Assembly (NCBI RefSeq): GCF_900101105.1 | Contig: NZ_FNGA01000003.1 | Location: 310,001-374,000, forward strand | DNA length: 64,000 nucleotides | Direction of reading: 5' to 3' | DNA from: Maridesulfovibrio ferrireducens | GTDB lineage: Bacteria > Desulfobacterota > Desulfovibrionia > Desulfovibrionales > Desulfovibrionaceae | Shown: piece after piece, positions 17,659-25,559 of the stretch | Numbering within the stretch: position 1 is the stretch's first letter | Layout of the letters: each line of letters starts with the position of its first letter | Made by a program: the position numbers and the translations under genes | Notes under the pieces: model-generated | The model's database searches: none | Told to the model about the DNA's origin: nothing | The model's input: only the letters and a program-made list of their open reading frames with translations

Positions 17659-17684
17659 TAAAAAAAGCAGCAGAGATCTGCTGC
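17659..17684 (-). terminator. terminator downstream of the broken ribbon-helix-helix gene
   Basis: GCAGCAG (17667-17673) pairs with CTGCTGC (17678-17684); on the minus strand the stem is followed by a run of seven U. It lies 43 bases beyond the stop of the minus-strand pseudogene, so that gene once had its own complete transcription unit. Confidence 0.8.
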
Positions 17685-17726
17685 ATTAAAGTAAGCGAAG
17701 AATTCTTGCTTTTAATAAATGATTGT

Positions 17727-17954
17727 CTACTGAGTGATTCTATCGGCTTTCTTTAACACTCTATCAATTTTATTATTTAAGTCAGTAACCTTTACACGGT
17801 TATAGAATAAGTCTTCAGGCTGTGCTTTTTCAAATAGTTCTTTGAGAAGAACATTAAGAAACAAGCTTTTGTTGACATCAAGTCTTCCACATGCAGTTTA
17901 GATTTGTTCTATTATTTCCGGATGTAAGTAAACGTTTGAAAGTATTTTATGCAT
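17727..17954 (-). pseudogene. ribbon-helix-helix-like small protein with one premature stop
   Basis: On the minus strand an ATG at 17954, preceded by AGGAG four bases upstream, opens a frame of 75 sense-or-stop codons that reads normally except for a TAA at codon 19 (17898-17900). The product would start MHKILSNVYLHPEIIEQI and continue after the stop with TACGRLDVNKSLFLNVLLKE, a strand followed by helices as in CopG/ParD-like DNA-binding proteins. A dedicated terminator follows. The intact signals and single lesion point to recent decay of a small repressor or antitoxin; no toxin gene is next to it. Confidence 0.6.
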
Positions 17955-18163
17955 TTTTCTCCTAATAATTAGTTATTAGTTTTTTGTAATTGTCTTTATG
18001 ATCTTGATTAACCGTTCAAACAAATTAATTTAATTTATAACTATTATATAATACATAAGTTGTAAAAAGTACAGGGAAGATCACGATTTTAACTCTTTTG
18101 TCACAAAAGTATTTTTTTGAGAGGATAAAAAACTGAACGGTTGTGCAGTCCATTTTGACGTCT

Positions 18164-18208
18164 TTTGCACATAAGTGCAAACTTTGTGTGCAAATCATGT
18201 GTGCACAT
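18164..18208 (+). promoter_or_regulatory. cluster of GTGCA-based palindromes upstream of a sigma-54 promoter
   Basis: TTTGCAC-ATAA-GTGCAAA (18164-18181) is a perfect 7-4-7 inverted repeat. It is followed by two direct copies of TGTGTGCA (18185-18192 and 18198-18205), the second overlapping a TGTGCACA palindrome. They lie about 70-115 bases before the predicted start site, the normal place for enhancer-binding proteins of sigma-54 promoters, and their TTGCA/TGCAA halves recall LuxO-type sites. Confidence 0.6.
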
Positions 18209-18252
18209 AATTGAGCGTCTTTGTAACCTGCTTAATTAACGAGGTATATTGT

Positions 18253-18270
18253 TTGGCACGCTTGATGCTA
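18253..18270 (+). promoter_or_regulatory. sigma-54 (-24/-12) promoter
   Basis: TTGGCACG-N5-TGCTA matches the RpoN consensus with the invariant GG (18255-18256) and GC (18267-18268) exactly ten bases apart. Predicted start of transcription is about 18279-18281. No protein gene follows within a sensible distance before a strong terminator at 18375-18402, so the product appears to be a short RNA. Confidence 0.75.
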
Positions 18271-18279
18271 TATGCTTAG

Positions 18280-18404
18280 TAACCTGAGCGAGGCAGCCTG
18301 CATCCCCCAAGTTGTTTGCCTCAAGCTCGATAATATACAGTCTTCATTCCTTATCATCACTCCTTAAGCACGTAAGACCGGGATTCCTCCATCCCGGTCT
18401 TTCG
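18280..18404 (+). ncRNA. predicted sigma-54-dependent small RNA of about 125 nt
   Basis: Between the sigma-54 promoter and a Rho-independent terminator lies a stretch with RNA-like structure. Stem 1 pairs GAGC and AGGCA (18286-18295) with TGCCT and GCTC (18317-18328) and exposes a loop holding CCCCC (18304-18308). A mostly unpaired linker carries two copies of a TCCTTA-type motif (near 18347 and 18361), complementary to Shine-Dalgarno sequences. The terminator stem AGACCGGGAT/ATCCCGGTCT displays TCCTCC in its loop, again anti-Shine-Dalgarno. The layout resembles Vibrio Qrr RNAs in principle (RpoN-driven, palindromic activator sites) but I see no sequence identity claim to make. A riboregulator blocking translation is the inference. 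Confidence 0.6.
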
Positions 18405-18407
18405 TGC
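18369..18407 (+). terminator. terminator of the predicted small RNA
   Basis: A ten-bp perfect stem (18375-18384 with 18391-18400), six-base loop TCCTCC and TTT tail, extended by an outer GCACG/CGTGC pair (18369-18373 with 18403-18407). Confidence 0.85.
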
Positions 18408-18437
18408 GTTTAGAGCTTTTTAACTTTAATAATTCAA

Positions 18438-18605
18438 ATGAGCTTAAAATACGTGGGGTATAATTATTTTTGGTTCATCAGAAAGCGAGTTAATCATGTC
18501 CACGTGATTGATACAAAGTCATCTAGAAATCGGGTTGTTTTACTCAATGATATTTCGAAAGATGTGATTGAACAGAACATTATGCCAATTGTTAGACCAT
18601 GCTGA
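18438..18605 (+). CDS. orphan 55-residue ORF of unknown function
   Basis: An ATG at 18438 opens 55 codons ending at TGA 18603-18605. The peptide is basic in its first half (FIRKRVNHVHVI) and has a plausible amino-acid make-up (VVLLNDISKDVIEQNIMPIV), but no ribosome site is visible and I recognise no family. It lies in AT-rich DNA between the small-RNA locus and the autotransporter, so it may be a small protein or a fragment of a decayed gene. Low confidence. Confidence 0.25.
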   Translation: MSLKYVGYNYFWFIRKRVNHVHVIDTKSSRNRVVLLNDISKDVIEQNIMPIVRPC

Positions 18606-18786
18606 CGTGCGAATGACTATGCGCAGAAGTGACCTTGTTATTTTTAAGTATTCTTCTTAAAAATCCTTTTAAATCAAGTTAATGAGGTCGTTTTCACGTT
18701 AATTCACGTGAGATTGTTTTGACATTTCGTATGCGTGCAGTGATGCATATCCCTATATTCATTTAATATGGAACCGGATCGTGCAG

Positions 18787-18815
18787 CTTGGCTGGCTCGA
18801 TTCTCATGATATAAT
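18787..18815 (+). promoter_or_regulatory. candidate sigma-70 promoter of the autotransporter gene
   Basis: A perfect TATAAT (18810-18815) follows CTTGGC (18787-18792) with a 17-base spacer. Start of transcription would be near 18822, leaving only about 11 bases before the ATG at 18833. Another TTGACA at 18719-18724 lacks a good -10 partner. Confidence 0.45.
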
Positions 18816-18832
18816 ATTTACAGGGCTTACTC

Positions 18833-21800
18833 ATGCTTCATCACATTGCTGTCGTGTCTGTTGTGAAACAAAAATTTTTCGCATGTTCATGCTGCTATCG
18901 GATATGGGCGGCTGTTCTTCCGTTGCTTCTGTTTGTCGGTATTGTGCTTTGCCCCGCACCTGCCGAGGCTATGGATTATATGGTCACCAATCTCAATGAT
19001 TCCGGTGCGGGGTCTCTCCGGCAGGCCATCAGTGATGCCAGCGACACGGACAGCATTGTTTTTGGCCCAGGAATGGTCGGTGTCATTTCATTGAAATCAC
19101 CTTTGCCTGACCTTAAGTCCGTCACATTTGAGAAAGCTCGATACGTCACGCTTTCTTATGTCAGTACAGGGGTGGACAGCGGCGCGTTGAATGTTGCTTC
19201 TGGAAAAACAATCAGTGGCTTCCTGCCGAGATCGATACAAGCCAGCGGCGGGTCCTATCCAGCGGGCATCACGGCTTTGGGCTCTTTAACCCTCGATGAG
19301 GATCTGTCCGGCTCCATTGCTACCACCAATGACAAGTTCGCATTTGGTCTGTTTACATATGGGTTGACGCTCAACAAAGGCTTGTCTGGCTCAATCTCTG
19401 CCTTTTCGTCAGAAAGTGCTGCCGCAGGAATGTATTCGAGCAAGCATATTATTTTCAATGAAGACCTGTCCGGTTCGGTTTTAGCCGAGGGGGCAAATGC
19501 TATTGGCTTGCAAACAGATGGGTCTCTCATCCTCAACGGAGATCTGTCCGGCTCCGTTGTAGCCATTGCGAATTCAGGATTGGCTTATGGGTTGAAGAGT
19601 CTTGATAAAGGAATCGCCATTCAGGGGTTGACCGGTTCCGTTGCAGCCAGATCGGCTCAGGATTCCGCTTATGGTCTTTTTGCAAGAGAGTCTATATCTC
19701 TCGGCAGCGATTTGTCCGGTTCGGTTGAAGCCACCGCGGAGAGGGACATTGCTTTTGCCTTAAAATCAGAGGGTAATATGATCTTTGGCGGAGGCCTGTC
19801 CGGGGTGGTTAGTGCTTCGGCTGGTGGAGAAGATGCCATGGGATTGTTCGCGTGGGGGGATATGATCTTCAACGGTGATCTGTCTGGTTCGGTTGCAGCA
19901 ACCGCGGGAGTGGCCAAAGCCAGAGGGCTGTTCGCACTGCAGGATTTGATCTTCAACGGAGACTTGACCGGCTCGGTCCGTGCTGTGTCCGGTGGGCATT
20001 CAGCTTTTGGGATAAGCTCGGATGATGTACTGAGGTTCAATGGGAAACTATCCGGTTCGGTTGCTGCCACGGCTGCTGGTGGGGATGCTTATGGAGTCTG
20101 GGGGCATAATAGTTTTATCATGACAGATGACTTGTCTGGTTCTGTTTCTGCCTTTTCTGGTGTGGGCGAGGCGTATGGGGTAAAGGTTACTTTTGGTGGA
20201 ATATCTCTCCAGAACATGTCCGGAACCATTACTGCCACTGCGGATGAGAATATTGTGTATGGCATGTATTCTTACCAAAATGATATTTCCATTGCGGGAG
20301 ATCTCTCGGGAACCGTCTTAGCTAATGCAGGCGGACACACCTCCATGGGGTTAAATTCCCATTTCGGAGCTATAAATAATGGAGTCGGAGGGGCTGCTAA
20401 TATCTCCGGCTCTGTCTCGGCAAATGCAAATGGTTTGGCTGTGGCAGTGGGAGGAAATGGTGGACTCAACCTCAATGTGACAGGAACACTTCTGGCCTCC
20501 GATTCATCAGGGCTTGGTGAAGCCTACGCCGTAAGGGCAGGGTGTATTGACTGGAAGACCGGTGACTGGATTGATGGCGGAGCCAATGACTCCATAATGC
20601 TGGGAAATGGTGCCAATGTTCTAGGTCGAATAGAACTTGGAGGCGGGACCAATCTATTGACTCTGGACGGTGCAGGAACCTTGAATGGAGCGGTGAACAG
20701 TGTCACCACCATGACTAAGACCGGTTCCGGCACATGGGCGACCAGTGGCGGAATCCACACCAATGATCTGACAGTTCAGGCCGGTACTTTGAACGTCAAC
20801 ATCCTACAAAGAACCACGCCTACCATTGTAGTCGATAACAATTTTATCAACAATGGCGAAGTGTTATTCTCACTGGATGGACTTGTTGCAAGCGGTTCAA
20901 CTTTTACGGCCCTGTCCAGCAAAAATCTTTCAGGGCTCGGATCGTATTCATCCGATTCCATATTTATGGCTGCCGATGTCGTCGGCAACAATGTGAACCT
21001 TACCAAGAAGAGTTATATGGATATGACGGATGGGAGCAACTCCAACAGTCAGGCCAGAGCGGCTTATCTTGACCCGCTTATAGCAACGGCGACTGGCGAT
21101 CTTGCAGACATCCTTGTCAAGTTGGAAAGTTCGTCCTCGAAAAGTGAGTTTAACAACTCCCTGAATCAACTCGGAGGGCTGCCTACTTCCGGGATCATCT
21201 CCATGAGCATTGACACGGCTTATCTTGTTTCACTTGCCACTCAGACGCGCATGGCTGAATTGCGCAGTTATCAGATCATGATGGCCGAAAAAAATAATTA
21301 TTTAGATCCAGATGAACCGGAATCTTGGCCCATGGTTGCTTCCGCTGGTGATCTGGCCGGTCTCATGAAGCGTGATGCCGAGGTGAAGCCCAACGGTGTC
21401 CATATGCGTGTTTTGGGGCGTACAGGCGGCATGGATACTCACGGAGGCTATGATGGATATGATTACGAGAGCATCATTTTCTCCGGCGGTTATGACAGGG
21501 TGATCATGGACGGTTTTCTGGCCGGTATCAGCGGCGGCTATGCTCAGACTGATGCAGATTATAAGGACACTGGCGGCAGTGATTCTCAACTCGGTAGCTA
21601 CTCTCTGGGGCTGTATGGATCGTGGTTCAAGGACAATTGGTACGTGGATACGATCTTTGCCGGTGCATACAACGAATATGACATGAACAGGCCGATTCCC
21701 TTTGTGAACAGGACGGCTACAGCGGACTCAATAGGGTACACGATGTCTGCCAAAACTGCCGGTGGATACAGATTCGAGACTGGCGATTACGGACTGACAC

Positions 21801-22216
21801 CGATGCTTTCCATGGAATACACTCGCTTTCATCAGGACGGGTACATCGAATCCGGTGCCGGTGCTGCCAATCTTTCGGTGGAAGACATCAACAGCAACTT
21901 TTTAGCGAGCGGTCTTGGGGTCAAGATTGATCGTTCATGGGAAACGGAATTCGGCCAGATTATTCCTGAAATCTCGGCCATGTGGATGCACGAGTGGCTG
22001 ACACAGGACCGAAATCTTACTGTTTCCATGACCGGCATGCCGGGCACGGCCCTTTCACAGACCTCAGCAAAGACCGCAAAAGATTCCTGTCGCTTCGGCT
22101 TGGGCATCCGAGCTATCAATAACAAAGGCATGAGCTTCACCCTGCGCTATCAGGGCGATATCGAGAAACATGCCGCAAGCCAAAGCCTCATGTGCGAAGC
22201 CCAGATAGTGTTTTAA
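18833..22216 (+). CDS. autotransporter (type Va) with repeat-rich beta-helix passenger
   Basis: The 1127-residue protein has a long signal peptide (about 1-46, hydrophobic core AAVLPLLLFVGIVL, cleavage after AEA), the VTNLNDSGAGSLRQAI motif that opens many secreted beta-helix proteins, then about 15 copies of a 28-32 residue unit centred on LSGSV (about residues 150-560). An autochaperone-like part (about 600-720) precedes the C-terminal beta barrel (about 830-1127), which ends in Phe as required for BamA. No protease or esterase motif was seen in the passenger, so it is probably an adhesin. Base composition looks richer in GC than its neighbours, suggesting transfer. The ribosome site is weak, so the start is uncertain. 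Confidence 0.9.
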   Translation: MLHHIAVVSVVKQKFFACSCCYRIWAAVLPLLLFVGIVLCPAPAEAMDYMVTNLNDSGAGSLRQAISDASDTDSIVFGPGMVGVISLKSPLPDLKSVTFEKARYVTLSYVSTGVDSGALNVASGKTISGFLPRSIQASGGSYPAGITALGSLTLDEDLSGSIATTNDKFAFGLFTYGLTLNKGLSGSISAFSSESAAAGMYSSKHIIFNEDLSGSVLAEGANAIGLQTDGSLILNGDLSGSVVAIANSGLAYGLKSLDKGIAIQGLTGSVAARSAQDSAYGLFARESISLGSDLSGSVEATAERDIAFALKSEGNMIFGGGLSGVVSASAGGEDAMGLFAWGDMIFNGDLSGSVAATAGVAKARGLFALQDLIFNGDLTGSVRAVSGGHSAFGISSDDVLRFNGKLSGSVAATAAGGDAYGVWGHNSFIMTDDLSGSVSAFSGVGEAYGVKVTFGGISLQNMSGTITATADENIVYGMYSYQNDISIAGDLSGTVLANAGGHTSMGLNSHFGAINNGVGGAANISGSVSANANGLAVAVGGNGGLNLNVTGTLLASDSSGLGEAYAVRAGCIDWKTGDWIDGGANDSIMLGNGANVLGRIELGGGTNLLTLDGAGTLNGAVNSVTTMTKTGSGTWATSGGIHTNDLTVQAGTLNVNILQRTTPTIVVDNNFINNGEVLFSLDGLVASGSTFTALSSKNLSGLGSYSSDSIFMAADVVGNNVNLTKKSYMDMTDGSNSNSQARAAYLDPLIATATGDLADILVKLESSSSKSEFNNSLNQLGGLPTSGIISMSIDTAYLVSLATQTRMAELRSYQIMMAEKNNYLDPDEPESWPMVASAGDLAGLMKRDAEVKPNGVHMRVLGRTGGMDTHGGYDGYDYESIIFSGGYDRVIMDGFLAGISGGYAQTDADYKDTGGSDSQLGSYSLGLYGSWFKDNWYVDTIFAGAYNEYDMNRPIPFVNRTATADSIGYTMSAKTAGGYRFETGDYGLTPMLSMEYTRFHQDGYIESGAGAANLSVEDINSNFLASGLGVKIDRSWETEFGQIIPEISAMWMHEWLTQDRNLTVSMTGMPGTALSQTSAKTAKDSCRFGLGIRAINNKGMSFTLRYQGDIEKHAASQSLMCEAQIVF
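19250..20500 (+). repeat. coding repeats of the autotransporter passenger
   Basis: About 15 imperfect copies of an 84-96 base unit encode the pattern (L/M/I)(S/T)G(S/T)(V/I)-x-A-x-A followed by A-x-G-(L/M/I) and, often, IFNGDL. DNA copies share stretches like GATCTGTCCGG but differ enough to suggest old duplications under protein-level selection. Each unit likely forms one coil of a right-handed beta-helix. Confidence 0.75.
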
Positions 22217-23101
22217 TTATTTTTTCCCGGTTTGTTGAATAATATTTCCGCCAACTATAAAAAGAAGTCCCACCAGAGTGGAAGGCAAAATTTCTTCGCC
22301 CAAAATAAAATGAATAAGTACTAGAGAGAGAAAAGGGGAGAGGAATATCAAGTTGCTGATTTTGGCCGTTTTTTCAGTAAGCTTGAGAGCCTTGAGCCAT
22401 AGCGCGAAAGTAATTCCCATTTCAAAGAGTCCAACATAGGCGGCAGAAAGTACGGCAGGCAGCTCAAAGGGCGGTGGTCCGGAAAATATCAGCATCGCAA
22501 TTGTTACAAGTGGTAATCCGAGGCAAAAATTTAGGAAAAGCTCAATTAGAGGATCGGTTTTACTCTTAGTGTTGTAAATCCAATATAAAGCCCAGATGAT
22601 GGTGCTGAAAAGAGCTAGAAATACACCGAATCCGTTACTGAACTGAATGTCCAGCAGGTTTCCGTGAGTAGATATGACGACAACACCCAGATAGCTTGTG
22701 AAGATGGCGATAAGTTCACGGGCATTAAGTTTTTGACCAAGTAAAGGGATAGAAAGCAGAGATAAGGTAATAGCCCAAGTGTAGTTGAGGGGCTGTGCCT
22801 CCTGAGCGGGAAGCAGATCGTAAGCTTTGAAGAGGACTATATAATAAAGGAACGGATTTAATATTCCGGGCAGAGCACATTTAAGTATGTTTGGCATACT
22901 CATCTGTGCGACCTGCCCGATTTTTCCTTGTACTATCAGCAGAATCAGCAAGGTCAATGTGGAAAATACAACTGCGTAAAAAAGCAGTTGCAACGGGTCC
23001 ATGTATGAAAGAGCAATTTTAAAAGCGGATGCAACCGTAGACCAGATCAGTACTGCGGCAAGTCCGTAAATATATGCTTTTTTCTGATCTTTGCTTTCCA
23101 A
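22217..23101 (-). CDS. EamA/DMT-family transporter
   Basis: The 294-residue protein contains about ten hydrophobic segments arranged as two EamA halves (approximately 8-140 and 150-290), e.g. AYIYGLAAVLIWSTVASAFK at the start and VGLLFIVGGNIIQQTGKK at the end. It is an inner-membrane exporter of metabolites, often amino acids; the substrate is not deducible. It starts with TTG (MESKD), with AAGGA eleven bases upstream. Its stop codon directly abuts that of the convergent autotransporter gene, with no terminator between them. Confidence 0.9.
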   Translation of the reverse strand: MESKDQKKAYIYGLAAVLIWSTVASAFKIALSYMDPLQLLFYAVVFSTLTLLILLIVQGKIGQVAQMSMPNILKCALPGILNPFLYYIVLFKAYDLLPAQEAQPLNYTWAITLSLLSIPLLGQKLNARELIAIFTSYLGVVVISTHGNLLDIQFSNGFGVFLALFSTIIWALYWIYNTKSKTDPLIELFLNFCLGLPLVTIAMLIFSGPPPFELPAVLSAAYVGLFEMGITFALWLKALKLTEKTAKISNLIFLSPFLSLVLIHFILGEEILPSTLVGLLFIVGGNIIQQTGKK

Positions 23102-23130
23102 TGGACGCGCATTCCTTGCAGATTACTCAG

Positions 23131-23787
23131 CTAGATTATTACATGTTTTTTGATATAAGCAACAGCTTCTTCAGGTGAATCTGTTACGTGAAAAAGATCA
23201 AGATTTTCTTCGCTGCAGAAGCCGTCAGCTACTAATCTTGTTTTAAACCAGTCTATGAGTCCTCCCCAGAATTCAGTTCCTATAAGGATGATCGGGAAAG
23301 GTTTGATTCGTTTTGTCTGGATAAGGACCAGAGCTTCACTTAGTTCGTCAAGGGTTCCATAACCGCCGGGCATGGCGATGTAGGCCATTGCATATTTGAT
23401 AAACATAACTTTACGGACGAAAAAGTAATTATAGTCGCTTTTTATAGATAGGTATGGGTTTGAATGCTGTTCAAAAGGCAGATGAATATGCAGGCCTACT
23501 GATTCTCCGCCGGATTCAAAGCAGCCCTTGTTTCCTGCTTCCATCAGTCCGGGTCCGCCGCCTGTGATAACTGAATATCCGGCTTCGCAGAGAAGTTTGG
23601 ATAGTTGTTCAGTTTGTGCATATAAAGGGTGGTCGTTAGCCACGCGGGCTGAACCGAAGATTGAAACCGCAGGACCTATTTCGCTCATGGTTTCAAATCC
23701 ATCAACCAGTTCAGCCATTATTTTAAAAAGTCTCCAAGATTCCTGCATGGAGAGATCGTCGATAACGTATTGTTTTGATTTGTGCAT
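23131..23787 (-). CDS. LOG family nucleotide 5'-monophosphate nucleosidase-like protein
   Basis: This 218-residue Rossmann protein has both LOG signatures: GGGPGLMEAGNKG (76-88) and PGGYGTLDE (140-148). LOG proteins split the N-glycosidic bond of (cytokinin) nucleoside monophosphates; in bacteria most take part in purine nucleotide salvage. It is cytosolic and ends 29 bases before the EamA gene starts, so the two are probably co-transcribed. GAGGG lies about four to five bases before the ATG. Confidence 0.9.
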   Translation of the reverse strand: MHKSKQYVIDDLSMQESWRLFKIMAELVDGFETMSEIGPAVSIFGSARVANDHPLYAQTEQLSKLLCEAGYSVITGGGPGLMEAGNKGCFESGGESVGLHIHLPFEQHSNPYLSIKSDYNYFFVRKVMFIKYAMAYIAMPGGYGTLDELSEALVLIQTKRIKPFPIILIGTEFWGGLIDWFKTRLVADGFCSEENLDLFHVTDSPEEAVAYIKKHVII

Positions 23788-23950
23788 GGTGCCCTCGTAG
23801 CGATGTTATTAAATATAGGTAGAGAGTTGCTAACTATTGCCTGAAATCCAATATTGGTGCATGTAACAGTGCATCCGAATTACCAAAAAAAGAATGATAA
23901 TGATAGTAAGAAAAGTTGAAACTTAACGGTTGGTTCATACTGGAGGATTG

Positions 23951-25555
23951 ATGAAAATTACTTTTATGGGCGCAGCAAGAACAGTTACCGGTTCTTGTTA
24001 TATTGTTGAGACTGAAAGTGTCAGATTTGCAGTTGATTGCGGGTTGCATCAGGGTAATGCTGAAATAGAAAAACGTAATCGCGCAATAAGTGACTATAGA
24101 GCTAAGGATCTAGATTTTATATTGATTACACATGCTCATATTGATCATACCGGACTATTGCCTGCGGCAGTCAGGGCAGGTTTTGACGGCCCGATTTATA
24201 TGACTCAGCCCACCCGTGACCTTCTTGATATCATGCTGCTCGACAGTGCTCATATTCAGGAAATGGAAGCTGAATGGGAAAATAGAAAGAGACTTCGTAA
24301 GGGTATTGCTCCGATAAATCCTCTTTATGACCAAACTGATGCTGTGGCGACAACTCCACTAATGAGAACTATTCAATATGGTTCTTCTTTTGAACCAGCC
24401 TCTGGAATTACAGTTAACTTTAAAGACGCAGGGCATATTCTGGGCTCTGCCTTTATTGAGATTTGGATTAAAGAAGGTGATGATACTACAAAAGTTGTTT
24501 TCTCCGGAGATATTGGACATAAGGATCAGTTGATTGTTCGGAATCCATCTATTATTGAAAAAGCTGATTATCTTTTGATGGAATCCACTTATGGTGATCG
24601 TAATCACAAGGACTCCACGAACAGTTTAGATGAACTTGCTGAGGCAATTGCCTGGAGTTATTCCAACGGTGAAAAAGTGGTTATACCTTCTTTTGCCGTA
24701 GAGCGTTCACAGCAATTAATTTATTCACTTTTTCTACTATATAAAGCTGGCAAGCTTCCTGAAGATATGCCGGTTTACCTTGATAGTCCTCTTGCTATCC
24801 GGGCTACTGAAATTTTTAGAAATCATCCTGAGTATTTTGATCTTGATACAAAAGAACTTCTTCATAACGGGGATAATCCCCTCTCTTTGCCGAATTTAAA
24901 ATTCACACTTGATACTGAAGCATCTCAAGCTATCAATAATACTTCCGGCCCTGCTGTTGTTATTTCTGCAAGTGGTATGGCAAATGCCGGGCGTATCAAG
25001 CATCACCTCAGACATAATATCTGGAAAAAGGGTGCCAGTATTGTTTTTGTCGGATATCAAGGCGTTGGAACTCCCGGCCGCAGGATTGTAAACGGCGCAG
25101 ATGATATTACCATTTTTGGTGAAAAGCTTAAAGTTGAAGCTAAAATTTTCACTATCAATGGTTTTTCCGGGCATGCCGGTCAGGATGAAATGATTGATTG
25201 GCTTAAACATTTTGATAGTCCATCCATGAAAATAATTCTGACTCACGGTGAAATAAAAAGTCAGAAGGTTTTTTCGAGTAGAATTACTCAGGAATTGGGT
25301 TATGAAGTACATATTGCGGACTACCGTGAAGAATTGATGCTTACTCCCCGTGGTGAAATGCAGCCCATTCTTAAAGGTAAGGCTCTTCAGGAAATTGATT
25401 GGGAATTCCTTTTACAGGATTCTGAAAAGTTGGTTGGAGAATTCAGAACCAGACTGGACAAGGTTAGGTCTCAGCCTTTTATTGGACAGACTGAACTTAG
25501 AGATAAACTGCTTGAAATTAATCGTCAGGTCATTGAACTGATATCGGAATTATAG
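23951..25555 (+). CDS. metallo-beta-lactamase/beta-CASP RNA nuclease family protein
   Basis: The 534-residue protein has the HAHIDH zinc motif near residues 60-65, DAGHILGSA, SGDIGH, the beta-CASP region with IPSFAVERSQQLIY, and NGFSGHAGQDEM followed by LTHGE near the C-terminus. This is the CPSF73/YSH1-like branch of predicted exonucleases that act on RNA. The start is the ATG at 23951, where GGAGG precedes it by four bases; an in-frame GTG/ATG seven codons upstream is rejected. It begins a run with rsmD, coaD and miaA, consistent with RNA metabolism. Confidence 0.92.
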   Translation: MKITFMGAARTVTGSCYIVETESVRFAVDCGLHQGNAEIEKRNRAISDYRAKDLDFILITHAHIDHTGLLPAAVRAGFDGPIYMTQPTRDLLDIMLLDSAHIQEMEAEWENRKRLRKGIAPINPLYDQTDAVATTPLMRTIQYGSSFEPASGITVNFKDAGHILGSAFIEIWIKEGDDTTKVVFSGDIGHKDQLIVRNPSIIEKADYLLMESTYGDRNHKDSTNSLDELAEAIAWSYSNGEKVVIPSFAVERSQQLIYSLFLLYKAGKLPEDMPVYLDSPLAIRATEIFRNHPEYFDLDTKELLHNGDNPLSLPNLKFTLDTEASQAINNTSGPAVVISASGMANAGRIKHHLRHNIWKKGASIVFVGYQGVGTPGRRIVNGADDITIFGEKLKVEAKIFTINGFSGHAGQDEMIDWLKHFDSPSMKIILTHGEIKSQKVFSSRITQELGYEVHIADYREELMLTPRGEMQPILKGKALQEIDWEFLLQDSEKLVGEFRTRLDKVRSQPFIGQTELRDKLLEINRQVIELISEL

Positions 25556-25559
25556 GGTA

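Noticed and set aside
18280-18404. tRNA or riboswitch in the sRNA interval
   Set aside because: No cloverleaf, no T-arm GGTTC and no coding gene directly downstream to control; structure fits an independent RNA better.
18781-18999. 72-residue ORF overlapping the start of the autotransporter
   Set aside because: It is out of frame with the strong secreted-protein signal and has no ribosome site or family character.
19255-22140. Several minus-strand ORFs across the autotransporter gene
   Set aside because: They mirror the repeat units of the plus-strand gene, lack ribosome sites and have low-complexity Pro/Ser-rich translations.
23889-23910. Fur-box-like stretch GATAATGATAGTAAG before the beta-CASP gene
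   Set aside because: Only about half of the 19-base consensus matches and the second half-site is poor; no iron-related gene follows.
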